NCBI GenBank assembly: GCA_002457195.1
Contig: NTJU01000002.1
Coordinates: 1 to 42,760, forward strand
Direction of reading: 5' to 3'
From: Marine Group II euryarchaeote MED-G33
GTDB lineage: Archaea > Thermoplasmatota > Poseidoniia > Poseidoniales > Thalassarchaeaceae
DNA: 42,760 nucleotides
This document shows positions 23,524 through 33,374 of the stretch, one piece after another. Positions within the stretch are counted from its first letter, which is position 1; each line of letters opens with the position of its first letter. A program made the position numbers and the translations under genes. The notes under the pieces were generated by a model. It searched no databases. It was given only the letters and a program-made list of their open reading frames with translations, and had not been told where the DNA came from.

Positions 23524-24477
23524 ATGGAGTCTTTGATTCGCGATTTGCTCACCCAAATCGGTGCCTCATTGGACCCACCCCCCTCGCATACTCCTTGCCC
23601 CGGAATCTCATTGTTGGGAATCCTCGACCAACCACCTGCTACACGCGGAGGCCCGAAGTTGTCGATTGGTACTCACGTATGGCATGCACACGATGGTTGG
23701 GCGCCGTTGGATCATCTTGAGATTGAGAGGTGGTTGGTAGACGCCCCCACCGGCTCACATTGGATCCTATCTGAACGACCACTACGATTGGAACAACGCC
23801 CACAAAGAACAGATGTGGATTACGACGTTTGGGGACCTGACCGATTTGCACAATGGCTAGGAGATGCGATCCTCAACGGTGATTTGAACGCAAGTGTACC
23901 TCAAACAATTCCATCGACAGTTGTTGAAACTGAAGAAGTTGAAAGAACGACCCCAAATACTCAGCAAACAGGTCCTTCCGCCCTCCGCCCTCGAATCGAG
24001 TTGGAATCTGTATTGGAAAGACACACTTTGACCCATGCTGAACCTCGGCCAGTCCTCCTAAGTGCTCGAATATGGGTGGTCACTGGAATATTGCGAGGAC
24101 CAGGGGATTCTGCAGATCGGCAGTGGTGGGAATTACTTGAAGATCCATTCACTGGGGAAATCGACCACCTCGGTAAGATTGAAACTCTCGATTTCATACC
24201 AAATTTAGAGAGAATTGAACCCTCTCAGTGGGTCGATGAATCAGAGGTGGCACCTAAAATTGCGAGTCTTTGTGATGAACGTCGTCATTATACAGTAACT
24301 GAATCAACAGGTTCGAATCAAGTTCAGGGTAGTGTACTGCATTGGTGGAAATTAGATCCGTCAAGTGCAGAGATGACACCACGCCTAGCCTTACTGCCTG
24401 CATGGCAACTCAGAATACCGAATCGAGGATCAGCATTGGTTCATGGCTTGACAGGTCAATTGATCCCAATGCCCTAA
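23524..24477 (+). CDS. Conserved-looking hypothetical protein
   Basis: 317-aa ORF following rpl30e with no recognised domain. Confidence 0.6.
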   Translation: MESLIRDLLTQIGASLDPPPSHTPCPGISLLGILDQPPATRGGPKLSIGTHVWHAHDGWAPLDHLEIERWLVDAPTGSHWILSERPLRLEQRPQRTDVDYDVWGPDRFAQWLGDAILNGDLNASVPQTIPSTVVETEEVERTTPNTQQTGPSALRPRIELESVLERHTLTHAEPRPVLLSARIWVVTGILRGPGDSADRQWWELLEDPFTGEIDHLGKIETLDFIPNLERIEPSQWVDESEVAPKIASLCDERRHYTVTESTGSNQVQGSVLHWWKLDPSSAEMTPRLALLPAWQLRIPNRGSALVHGLTGQLIPMP

Positions 24478-25647
24478 TCAAGTAAGGACTTCATCAAGAC
24501 GATCTTGCTCGACAGCTTGACGAATCTCCATCGCGATACGTCGGCCACTACTCATTGGTTTGCGCCATGTTGCATTTCCATATGGGTGTCCAACATTAAC
24601 GTGAACATTTGTACCGCCTCCAACACGTGGTGCTACGTCATAGATGTAGTAATCCATGTCCTTGTCGATGCAAGTTTGCAAACAGAAAGGTCCAATGATT
24701 CCAGGGTCGTAATGCTCTTTGCTAGCAGTGATAAATTTCTCACCCAATTCAAACGCCTTCTCGAGTAAACTCTCTCGAATCGTAGCCGTATTGTGTCCAA
24801 CGACTGTCATTTCTGGAATTTGCTGATGGGCTGGCATGGTCATTTGCTGTGGTGCGGGTAGGCGAACATGCCCATCAAGTGATGATTCAAATCGCCAATC
24901 AACGCCCAATAACTCCAGTTTTGGCATATCCTCAGCTAGAGGACTATAGAAGAAGTTTAGATTGAATACAGGGCCAATCACATACCGCTCAATTCGTGCA
25001 CCATCTAAACTGGCTTGATCAATTACTCCTTCCTTGAGAAGTGTTGCTGCCTTCTCCGTATATTCTTCAAATGAAGAACAAGTGAAGAACCCTCTTTCGA
25101 GTTTCTTTTGTGCATGGTGTAATTTGACAATTACCAAGCAATCAATTTCCTCTGGTGTTTGAATGGCTTCAGGGTATGGTAAACCAGCCTGTTCCAAAAT
25201 CCAGTAGTAATCCTGTTCTTCAGTACGCTCTTCCATCCGCAACATGTTTCGGCTACCAAACAATGGGACACGGAAATTGTTTTCGACATCCTCGATAGAA
25301 CTGTAAGATGTGAATGATCGATTTGGGATATACACCACATTCCGCTCTCGCATCTGTTGCTGAAAATCTGGCGCCATCACATCGTTGAATGAATCGAGAA
25401 CAATGGCTTTGTCTACCATGCCTCTAACGACTCGACCTGAAGAATTACGCTTGGTTTTGAAATACTCGGAATAGGTTTTTTCCCGACCTTTTTGGCAATA
25501 GGCAACCGTCGGAAAACCCTCCTCGATTGCACCGTCGCAGAGGTCTAGTGCGCTATGACTGCCCGTCATGCCAATACGTAACTTGAGGCGGTCATATTCC
25601 TCAAGTATGGACTGAATGTCTTGAGAACCAATCATTGGATTAGCCAC
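24478..25647 (-). CDS. purP: Formate-dependent FAICAR synthetase (PurP) family ATP-grasp protein
   Basis: GMTGSHSALDLCDGAIEEGFPTVAYCQKGREKTYSEYFK; IGPFCLQTCIDKDMDYYIYDVAPRVGGGTNVHVNVGHPYG. Confidence 0.85.
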   Translation of the reverse strand: MANPMIGSQDIQSILEEYDRLKLRIGMTGSHSALDLCDGAIEEGFPTVAYCQKGREKTYSEYFKTKRNSSGRVVRGMVDKAIVLDSFNDVMAPDFQQQMRERNVVYIPNRSFTSYSSIEDVENNFRVPLFGSRNMLRMEERTEEQDYYWILEQAGLPYPEAIQTPEEIDCLVIVKLHHAQKKLERGFFTCSSFEEYTEKAATLLKEGVIDQASLDGARIERYVIGPVFNLNFFYSPLAEDMPKLELLGVDWRFESSLDGHVRLPAPQQMTMPAHQQIPEMTVVGHNTATIRESLLEKAFELGEKFITASKEHYDPGIIGPFCLQTCIDKDMDYYIYDVAPRVGGGTNVHVNVGHPYGNATWRKPMSSGRRIAMEIRQAVEQDRLDEVLT

Positions 25648-26530
25648 CGCGTTGTAGTGCCATCAATTCGTCTGTGGACAAAGTTTCACCAGACATGAGT
25701 TTTGACATGAGATCTTGGACTTCGACCCGAGCATTTACTCTGCCAGAATCGATACCCTGTTCTCTGTTATTTCTGGCACGGAGAATATCATGGATTGAGT
25801 GTAGACACCTTAGGCTGACGATGTAGGTTTGGTGCGCACGATCGGCTTCACGTTTCGCTCGTCGAACCTCGGCCTGGCTGGCATCGGCTTTTTCGCGCAA
25901 CTTATCCACTTCTTCGCTCAACTTCAACATGAGTTCATGAGCTTCTTGAGCAACTTCCTGAGTTTCAACAACAGATTGGTGGCAGGATTCCTGTGATTCC
26001 ATGGCAATTCGGAGTTTTTCGCGAGCATCTTTGAGTTCAACATTCGAATCCTCCTTTTCACTTAAATCACGTAATTTTCTCTTCATCGCTTTCATTCGAT
26101 GCATGGCCTTTTTCTCGTTGTTACCAGTATGCTTGCCAAGCTCGAATTCTCTTTCCAAAGTTTCGATTTGACGACGAAGTGATGCTGGAGTGTCTACCTT
26201 GTCCCGGCGCCCTCGGCGGTCATTTTGGCCACCTCTTCGCTCAGTTTCTGGGGATAATTCTCGCAATAGTTCCTTTGCGTCCTTTACTTCTTGATTTTTT
26301 TCTGCGCGTTGGGATTTAGCATCACGGACAGCAGCATTTGCTTCGTCACGGATTGCTTTTTGTTTTTGAACCTCAGTGATGAGATTTCGCACTCTGGTGT
26401 TGAATTCGTTTCGGGTTCCAATATGCTCCCTCATTTTACCGTTTAAACCGTCACGTACATCACGATTTTTAGTTGCTTTACCATCAACGGACCCTCGCAA
26501 ATCCCCAAGCACAGACAAGATATCATCCAT
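25640..26530 (-). CDS. Coiled-coil protein (COG1340-like)
   Basis: Long charged alpha-helical sequence; C-terminal SGETLSTDELMALQRGG. Confidence 0.75.
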   Translation of the reverse strand: MDDILSVLGDLRGSVDGKATKNRDVRDGLNGKMREHIGTRNEFNTRVRNLITEVQKQKAIRDEANAAVRDAKSQRAEKNQEVKDAKELLRELSPETERRGGQNDRRGRRDKVDTPASLRRQIETLEREFELGKHTGNNEKKAMHRMKAMKRKLRDLSEKEDSNVELKDAREKLRIAMESQESCHQSVVETQEVAQEAHELMLKLSEEVDKLREKADASQAEVRRAKREADRAHQTYIVSLRCLHSIHDILRARNNREQGIDSGRVNARVEVQDLMSKLMSGETLSTDELMALQRGG

Positions 26531-26701
26531 TTCAGATCACCACTTGACCTGACGTAGTCAGACCTTAGACATCAGTGCCAAATGGCGATGCCATATAATC
26601 GCTGCTCTCTACACATCGCCCCCTATGGGGGCGTATACATTTTTCACAATCGACTTGAGATAACGATTAAACCCCGCCCGTTCAACCCGCAATTGATTCC
26701 C

Positions 26702-27385
26702 ATGTTCATAGATGGAATGCCCGGAATGGAACGAGTACTTGCAACAGATGTGAACCCGCCCTACTTGACACTGGTAACGGGGCCACCGGGTTCGATGAAA
26801 TCCTCGTTCTGCCTGTCTCTTGTTTCGAACCATTTGCGACAGTCAGGTGGTTTTGGATTGTATTGCACAGTTGAAGAAACTACAAGCAGTTTGCTTCGAG
26901 CCTCACATTCACTTGGGCTCGCGCTGCCACCGAATCTCCAAATCACAGATTTCACAGAATTGAGAAATGAGAACGAAGATATGGATTACCTCAAATTCAC
27001 GCAGAAAATGATAGAGCACTTCAAACGAGAGAGGGGCGATGCGTTTTCAGTGTTTATTCTAGATTCACTAGGAGCAATTTACAGTTTGACCAGTGTTGAT
27101 GAAGAAATGAGAAAGAGAATGTTTCGCTTCTTTGAATTCTGCCGCAGCCAAAATCTGCACACATTTGTGATCACCGAAAGACAAGCGGGTGAAGCTGCCG
27201 AATTGGAGGGCAACGAAGGTTTCCTCGCCGATTGTATCCTGAATCTTGGATTGGATCGCCGGAATGGACAAATGGTCCGGACTCTCCAGATCGAGAAGAT
27301 GAGGCACGTCAGGCATTCGATGGAAAAGCAAGCGATGGAAGTCACGGGCTCTGGAGTTTCACTGCTAGGTCCCCTGTTTGACTAG
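26702..27385 (+). CDS. KaiC/RadA-like RecA-superfamily ATPase (single domain)
   Basis: IDGMPGMERVL, TGPPGSMKSSF Walker A, VFILDSLGAIYSL Walker B; likely start 26702 rather than ORF start 26582. Confidence 0.8.
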   Translation: MFIDGMPGMERVLATDVNPPYLTLVTGPPGSMKSSFCLSLVSNHLRQSGGFGLYCTVEETTSSLLRASHSLGLALPPNLQITDFTELRNENEDMDYLKFTQKMIEHFKRERGDAFSVFILDSLGAIYSLTSVDEEMRKRMFRFFEFCRSQNLHTFVITERQAGEAAELEGNEGFLADCILNLGLDRRNGQMVRTLQIEKMRHVRHSMEKQAMEVTGSGVSLLGPLFD

Positions 27386-27732
27386 GCCAAGTCAACAATT
27401 CGACCCGCCGCATTTTCAAGCACACTCCGTAGTGCGCCGACATTGGCCCCCACTCCTGATTGGATTAGCAACAATCGATTTTCATCTACCCGATGTGCTA
27501 ACATGAGTGCTTCACTCGTGCGGAGTAGCATTCTTACGGGTACATCTTCGAGTAGTGAATCCAATCCGAACCACATTGACACCGCCGCTTCAACAACTTT
27601 CGATTTTGGTGTAAAATCGATGGGGAGTGCATCAGGCCCTACGAGTGCAACCCACTCTACCTCGTCTTGGCCGAGTAAATCTTGCATGAGGCGTGTCCGC
27701 ATGAACCAATGCAATACTAGACAGGGCATCAT
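27382..27732 (-). CDS. Roadblock/LC7-like domain protein
   Basis: 116 aa; VEWVALVGPDALPIDF...LLLIQSGVGANVGALRSVLENAAGRI resembles the Roadblock fold pattern. Confidence 0.55.
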   Translation of the reverse strand: MMPCLVLHWFMRTRLMQDLLGQDEVEWVALVGPDALPIDFTPKSKVVEAAVSMWFGLDSLLEDVPVRMLLRTSEALMLAHRVDENRLLLIQSGVGANVGALRSVLENAAGRIVDLA

Positions 27733-28208
27733 TGTGACGATGCATTTGCATGCAGAGGGCCGAGCATTAACCAGCCATCATATCCGCGATAGAATCCTCT
27801 GAGACATCCTTTCGGCCTGAGCCCACGACGATGGTACATTTGTACGGCTCCAAAATTATCTTGTCGAACTTCAAGTTGAACTGTGCGAATCCCTGATGAT
27901 TGAGCTGCTCGAGCAAAATGTGACCAACCTTTCGAACCGTAGCCGTTGCCCTGCAAATTTTCAGCGACTGAAAATGCGAGTACTCTGGCATGTTTTTCTG
28001 ACATTTTCATTGCCCATAATAGTCCGTGATCAGTTAGGCCATCAGAGAGAATCCATAGTCCGAATTTTTCGTCTAATGGTAACTTCCTGAGGCGTGGTTT
28101 TTGGTAGGATTCACCTGTGGTTTGAATAATCAATTGGCGGATATTTTCCAGTCTAGATTCACTCCAATTTTTGAGGGACGATGTCGGGATCCACCTGAGC
28201 CCGTCCAT
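27729..28208 (-). CDS. GNAT family N-acetyltransferase
   Basis: LAFSVAENLQGNGYGSKGWSHFARAAQSSGIRTVQLEVRQDNFGAVQMYHRRGLRPKG. Confidence 0.75.
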   Translation of the reverse strand: MDGLRWIPTSSLKNWSESRLENIRQLIIQTTGESYQKPRLRKLPLDEKFGLWILSDGLTDHGLLWAMKMSEKHARVLAFSVAENLQGNGYGSKGWSHFARAAQSSGIRTVQLEVRQDNFGAVQMYHRRGLRPKGCLRGFYRGYDGWLMLGPLHANASSQ

Positions 28209-28212
28209 GTAA

Positions 28213-29229
28213 TCACCTGCGACGTTTTTCCTTTTCTTCGGGACTCAATGTCCGTCTTTTCCCGCGTGCGGCACCCGATTGTCTCGGTCGACGTTTTTTG
28301 GGTTCGGATTTTGGTTCGGATTTTGGTTTGGTTTTTTCTTTTTCTTTCAGTGAATCGAGTAGACTTCCACTGCCCAATAATGCGCTAAAATCTTCCATGG
28401 ACAAGGACTTCCCACTGTTCGCCCTGGCCTTAACTTCATCCAGTCTAGGCTGAATTTTTCGTCTACCGCGGTTACCTTTGTTGCCCTTTTTTCGAACGCG
28501 GGTGTAGGCCTCCAAGCGTCCGATTTCACGTTTGATACCTTTCAGTTCGGATCGGTGTGTATTGATTTTTTCAAGCATCTTAGCAATTCGCTCATTCAGC
28601 TTTCGAATTTCCTTCGGGTTTGCTTTTTGATTGGGCAATTCTTCACGCGCTTCTTCCGCGACTGATTTTTTTTCGTCATTCAACTTATCCAGTTGTTGCA
28701 GTTTGTCCTTTTGATTCCGCAACAATTCGATGTATTTCTGGTGCAATTGGTTCCCAATTAATTTCTGCGAATGCATCGCTTTCAGTTCAAAGAAGAACGA
28801 GAATAATTTCGTCTCATGTTTGCGGTTGGGCATTTTAGACAAATCATGGGGGATGGTTGCAAGCCGACGATGAGTTTCTATCAATCGCTGCTCAATTATT
28901 TCGAGTGGAGGAGGTACATTTTCATTGACTGTATCTCGTTCGGATTTGACTTTATTCGCCTCATCCCGAATCTTGCGGAATTCTGTAAGCAGGCCATTCC
29001 TCTCTTTACTGAATCCACGATTTGATTCCTGAATGTCGCGTAATGATTGAACCAAGGTGATTTCTGCATCTCGCTCCTGTTTCACCCTGCGTTGCTGCTC
29101 CCCCGTTGCAGTGGCCGTTGCTTTTAGGGATTCAAGTCGCTCACTGATGTCTGAATCAGATAGACTTTCCAAATCATCAAACAAACCTTTTTTTGGTTCT
29201 GAGTGGTGCTTTTTCTTGTCACCACTCAT
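28213..29229 (-). CDS. Coiled-coil protein (COG1340-like) with basic RQSGAARGKR tail
   Basis: Charged heptad-like helices; SGKSLSMEDFSALLGSG; PKSEPKSEPKK and RQSGAARGKRRTLSP at C-terminus. Confidence 0.75.
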   Translation of the reverse strand: MSGDKKKHHSEPKKGLFDDLESLSDSDISERLESLKATATATGEQQRRVKQERDAEITLVQSLRDIQESNRGFSKERNGLLTEFRKIRDEANKVKSERDTVNENVPPPLEIIEQRLIETHRRLATIPHDLSKMPNRKHETKLFSFFFELKAMHSQKLIGNQLHQKYIELLRNQKDKLQQLDKLNDEKKSVAEEAREELPNQKANPKEIRKLNERIAKMLEKINTHRSELKGIKREIGRLEAYTRVRKKGNKGNRGRRKIQPRLDEVKARANSGKSLSMEDFSALLGSGSLLDSLKEKEKTKPKSEPKSEPKKRRPRQSGAARGKRRTLSPEEKEKRRR

Positions 29230-30071
29230 TCTTCTTCACCACCGCTTGGTTTTATGGAAATTGGGAGCTCAGCATTTCGACGAAGCACGGTGGATTTCCC
29301 ACCAGATTCGACATCTTTTGCCGCTGTGAGTAATTTATCAAAACCGTCTTTGCTTGTATTTTCCCAGAAGGAGATCGCGGACCCTGATTGCTTGATCAGT
29401 GCACGGGACCGCTCGAGTTGACGAATCGAGTTCCGTAGTTCGGCACGTTTCTCAATAAATTCAGCATGAATCGGCTCGTTTTTCTCGACATGTGTTAGCA
29501 TTTCCTGATGCAGTTTGTCGGCTTGAGTGAAGAGTTTCTGCATTTTTTTACTCGAATCAACGTATTCAGCCATCTCGGGGTTGCTCTTTTTCCTTTGATC
29601 TAACCACTCCTCATTCTTTTTCAGCAAGGCCTTCCTTTCTGAAATCAATCGACGTTCATCGGTTAGTGACAAGGCTTCCTTCTCAATTTTGTCTTCGATC
29701 GCTTGAAGGGATTCTTCGAGTTTGGCCTTCGCCCATTTCGGATCGAGATTTTTGAGTCCGCCGGACTCTTCCAATTTGGACCTGATTGTTCGTGTTTGCT
29801 TGAGTAATCCGCGTGCTTCCTTCTGTGCATCATTCCGCCGTTTTTTCAATTCAGCAATACGATTTGAGTGCATGTCTCTTGCCAATCGCAATTTTTCGAC
29901 TTCTGGAGACAGGGTATCAGCATCTTCAGACATTGCCTTCTCGATTCCAGGCAATGCTTCAGCCAGAAACTTTCGACGCTCCAGAATCTTAGAAGCGAGT
30001 TCCTCCGGTCCGAGGGCGAGAAGGTCTGAAACATTCATGCAGAACGAGTTCCGGAACCACGGGTTCCGCAT
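29226..30071 (-). CDS. Coiled-coil protein (COG1340-like)
   Basis: Charged helical ORF, ATGA-type overlap with the next coiled-coil gene. Confidence 0.7.
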   Translation of the reverse strand: MRNPWFRNSFCMNVSDLLALGPEELASKILERRKFLAEALPGIEKAMSEDADTLSPEVEKLRLARDMHSNRIAELKKRRNDAQKEARGLLKQTRTIRSKLEESGGLKNLDPKWAKAKLEESLQAIEDKIEKEALSLTDERRLISERKALLKKNEEWLDQRKKSNPEMAEYVDSSKKMQKLFTQADKLHQEMLTHVEKNEPIHAEFIEKRAELRNSIRQLERSRALIKQSGSAISFWENTSKDGFDKLLTAAKDVESGGKSTVLRRNAELPISIKPSGGEEE

Positions 30072-30138
30072 AAAGGTTCAGCGATTAGGGTGCCCAATTT
30101 AGGCAAGGGTCTTGAACTGTAACTGGCCGAGCACATAC

Positions 30139-32718
30139 ATGACCAAAGGTCATGGACGTGGAATTTGGGTGGTTACCCTCTTGCTCATGTGTTCCTCCAT
30201 GCCTCTCGCATCAGCATCAGGGGGGGGACTTTTGTTGTCAGGTGATAGTTTCAACATCATCGGTGATCAGGAAGTTGGATCGGGCGATGTCAATATTAGC
30301 ATCGATATCGTTGCCCATGGTGTGAATTCAGTTGGTTTTGTTGAGATGACCTTCACGGCAGAAGACAACACCCCGTTGGCTTTGGATAATCGCAGTATTT
30401 CTCTCTCAGCCGGGCAATCCTCTTCTGAGACATTTGACATATCGGATGTCCCCATCGGGACACACACATTGTCATTCCAATTGTGGGGGGATGTCGGAAC
30501 CAATTTCGAAAACAATGTTTCGCAATTCCAAGTGTTTGTACAGCGTTTGTCTCCAGGCAATGCATCCTTAGATACCCCGGGCGGTTGGTCAATCGTTTCA
30601 TTTGACCCGTCTCAAGGTGAGCCTAGTGGAAATGCCTCCCTACGCGATGGCGATCACGCTTGGGTAGTTGCAACAGTGAGTAACTCAGGAGATGTAGAAT
30701 GGCAAGGGAATGCCACAATATTTCTTGGAAATACTCTTTTTTCAACTCAGGTGGTTAATGTTGTAGGTTTGACAACCAGTTTTGTCAATTTCACGATTGG
30801 GCCTTTGTTTGAAGGAACAAGTCAGATTTCAATCGAATTGTCCTATAACCAATCAGTTGTAGACGTTGAAACAATGGGTGTCGATATCGGTCCACCTCCA
30901 TTGGCCCGTCCGATTCTATCGATGACCCCAGAAACATATACACCAGACCTTTCAGAGACAATTAACTGGACCATATCGGTGGAAAATCTAGGTGAATCTA
31001 ATTTCTCAGGGTCGATTTCTTGTGATTACCCAATTGGAGTTCAAATCTACTCCTCAAACCTCTTGATTCCCACAAATGGCAATCTGACATGGAATGTTAG
31101 CATCGATGTTCGGCCGGGAGTCATTGAGTGTCAAATCGCAAATTCCACAAGAATTCATTTCGATTCCTTGATCACCTCGGCCCATGTTTACGATATGCCG
31201 GCCGGCCATCTAATGAGGGCAGGAGGTGATGGCCTTACAGTAACAGGTGGCCCATTCCATGTCGGGGACGCTGCGCCACTTGCAATTCTAATTCACAACG
31301 GTGGTGATTTCTCTGGAACGGGGTCCCTCGAGGTCAGAGAGGGATCATCAGATGGAAATGACATGGGTGATTGGTCCTTACTTGAATCTCGAGTACTTGA
31401 GGTTGGAAGTAGCCTTGAGCTGGGCTCACAATACATCACCAGTGTTTCTGGAGAGAGAATGATTGAATGGCGGGTCGTGAGCCAAGACAGTTTGGTTGCA
31501 AACGATTTGTCGGGTTCATTGATCCTCACCATCCAGCCCTCACAATCTCTTGATTCCAGCATATCCTCGTATGGGTGGACTTTGCAAGATGGTCTTTCAA
31601 TCGAAGTGACGACACAACTGTCAGCAGGTGAAGGTCGTCTTGTGTTATTTGAACTAGGTACAACGACCACATCTGGAGATGCGACTCAAATTTCAACAGA
31701 GATTTTCCTATCCCCTGGTCAACGGACTTTGAACTATAATTTGGGCCATCCAACTTCTTCGTCTGATGTGTGGGTCGAGTTGACACCCATTTCTTGGGTC
31801 TCTTCCACGGTTGCACAAGATCAAATCACTTTGGTATACCCAAATCCTGTTGTATCGGTCATCATCGATTCAATATCTCCTGAATCCCCAGCTCCTGGTG
31901 ATGATGTGACCATATCCTACTCATTGTTGAATGAAGGGAATGCGGATACTTTGGCGGGCACGATCATGCTCATTGACATGAAGAGAGATGGCGAGGTCTT
32001 GTGGCCCGTGCCCGGTTCCTCATCTGATATCGACCCTGTTGAATCCGGTGAGACTGTAAGCGGTGAAATTGAAATCAGATGGCCCAAGGGTTCTGTAGTC
32101 GATTTTAGTTTGATTTGGCAAACACCACATACGGATGTAACCGGTTCGGCTTCATTCCTTTCTCAGGTGGATGATACAGTAGAGACCGATGCAACCATTG
32201 ATTGGATGTCAATTGTGTATGGCTCTCTCGCAGGTTTGTTCATTGGACTTGTTACGCGAACGGTCATGCGTGCGCGTGCGGGTGAACCATTACTCTCCCG
32301 TCGAGAGCGTGGTGAACGGAAGGAAAAGCCGAAGAAATCTCCAGAAAAAGTAGTTGCCGAAAAGGTCGAGGTTGCCTGTCCAGCTTGTGATCAAAGGCTC
32401 CGGGTGCCGGCGACATACAGTGGTTCTGCACGTTGTCCTGCCTGTGCACAAACGTTCCCAGTGGTAGCCACGCATGAACCCCCCTCTGACCCTTCAGACG
32501 CTGAAGAAACTGAGTCTGAAGAGGAGTATGAATCCGATGATGAGGTTGTTGAAGTGATGTCTGACCCCGAACCTGAAGAAGAAAAGTCGTCTTCTTCATC
32601 GGATGATGTCATCAAATGTCCAGATTGCGAACAGAAACTCAAAGTCCCATATGACCGCCGTCCGGTTAGAGCCCGATGTCCAGCATGCAAATGTGAGTTC
32701 CGAGCATTAAAGAGGTGA
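30139..32718 (+). CDS. Surface protein: signal peptide, CARDB-like beta domains, C-terminal TM and two cytoplasmic zinc ribbons
   Basis: LLLMCSSMPLASAS signal; repeated Ig/CARDB-like segments; TM MSIVYGSLAGLFIGLVTRTV; CPACDQRLRVP..CPAC and CPDCEQKLKVP..CPAC. Confidence 0.8.
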   Translation: MTKGHGRGIWVVTLLLMCSSMPLASASGGGLLLSGDSFNIIGDQEVGSGDVNISIDIVAHGVNSVGFVEMTFTAEDNTPLALDNRSISLSAGQSSSETFDISDVPIGTHTLSFQLWGDVGTNFENNVSQFQVFVQRLSPGNASLDTPGGWSIVSFDPSQGEPSGNASLRDGDHAWVVATVSNSGDVEWQGNATIFLGNTLFSTQVVNVVGLTTSFVNFTIGPLFEGTSQISIELSYNQSVVDVETMGVDIGPPPLARPILSMTPETYTPDLSETINWTISVENLGESNFSGSISCDYPIGVQIYSSNLLIPTNGNLTWNVSIDVRPGVIECQIANSTRIHFDSLITSAHVYDMPAGHLMRAGGDGLTVTGGPFHVGDAAPLAILIHNGGDFSGTGSLEVREGSSDGNDMGDWSLLESRVLEVGSSLELGSQYITSVSGERMIEWRVVSQDSLVANDLSGSLILTIQPSQSLDSSISSYGWTLQDGLSIEVTTQLSAGEGRLVLFELGTTTTSGDATQISTEIFLSPGQRTLNYNLGHPTSSSDVWVELTPISWVSSTVAQDQITLVYPNPVVSVIIDSISPESPAPGDDVTISYSLLNEGNADTLAGTIMLIDMKRDGEVLWPVPGSSSDIDPVESGETVSGEIEIRWPKGSVVDFSLIWQTPHTDVTGSASFLSQVDDTVETDATIDWMSIVYGSLAGLFIGLVTRTVMRARAGEPLLSRRERGERKEKPKKSPEKVVAEKVEVACPACDQRLRVPATYSGSARCPACAQTFPVVATHEPPSDPSDAEETESEEEYESDDEVVEVMSDPEPEEEKSSSSSDDVIKCPDCEQKLKVPYDRRPVRARCPACKCEFRALKR

Positions 32719-33374
32719 GCTGTGTGGATGACCCGATCAAGGAATTTGAGGAAATGTATCTCAAAAAATTGTATGAGTTTTACGCAGAGAACCCAGCGCA
32801 ACCGATTCGCAATAGTAGAATCGCCAAGGAAATGGGTGTTAGTCAAGCATCCAGTAGTGAAATGATTCAAAGATTAGCGGGTAAAGGAATTTTGTACCAC
32901 ATCCCATATCGGGGGTCGACTCTAACCGAAGATGGTCTTGCAGCCGCAGCCAGAATCAAGCGCAGAGAGGGTTTGATGGAAGTTTTCCTGGTTCGTATGA
33001 TTGATTACAAAGGTGATGTCAAAGCTGCGGCTTGTCGTCTTGAACACGCATTAACCGATGATTTAGAGGCCGCAATCGATCGGTTGTTGGGCTATCCTGA
33101 AACAACACCTAGTGGGGAATCTATACCCGGCGTATCTAGGCAAATCGAGCCAGTTGGTAAGTCGATGCTCCTCCCATTACACGCCCTACCAGTGGGACAT
33201 TCAGGAACCGTCGAGTTGTTGGTTTTGGAGGGTTCTGATGCGAAGACAATCTCTGGATTTGGGATTGTCCTTGGTTCTCAAATTGAATCAGTGGATGGGG
33301 GATTTTCATTCAACGATAAATCGTTGATGATTACACCCGAACTTTCCAGCCAAATATTGATTCGAACATTGTGA
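32715..33374 (+). CDS. DtxR/MntR-family metal-dependent transcriptional regulator with FeoA-like C-terminal domain
   Basis: wHTH NSRIAKEMGVSQASSSEMIQRLAGKGIL, LTEDGLAAAARIKRREGLMEVFL, AAACRLEHALTDDLEAAIDRLLGYP; GTGA overlap with previous gene. Confidence 0.85.
   Translation: MSCVDDPIKEFEEMYLKKLYEFYAENPAQPIRNSRIAKEMGVSQASSSEMIQRLAGKGILYHIPYRGSTLTEDGLAAAARIKRREGLMEVFLVRMIDYKGDVKAAACRLEHALTDDLEAAIDRLLGYPETTPSGESIPGVSRQIEPVGKSMLLPLHALPVGHSGTVELLVLEGSDAKTISGFGIVLGSQIESVDGGFSFNDKSLMITPELSSQILIRTL

Noticed and set aside
28303-28335. Short tandem repeat ggttcggatttt
   Set aside because: It encodes the KPKSEPKSEPKK linker in the coiled-coil protein; a coding repeat, not a CRISPR or intergenic repeat.
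32391-32870. 159-aa minus ORF
   Set aside because: Antisense shadow of the acidic/zinc-ribbon coding region; Ser-rich complement of Asp/Glu codons.
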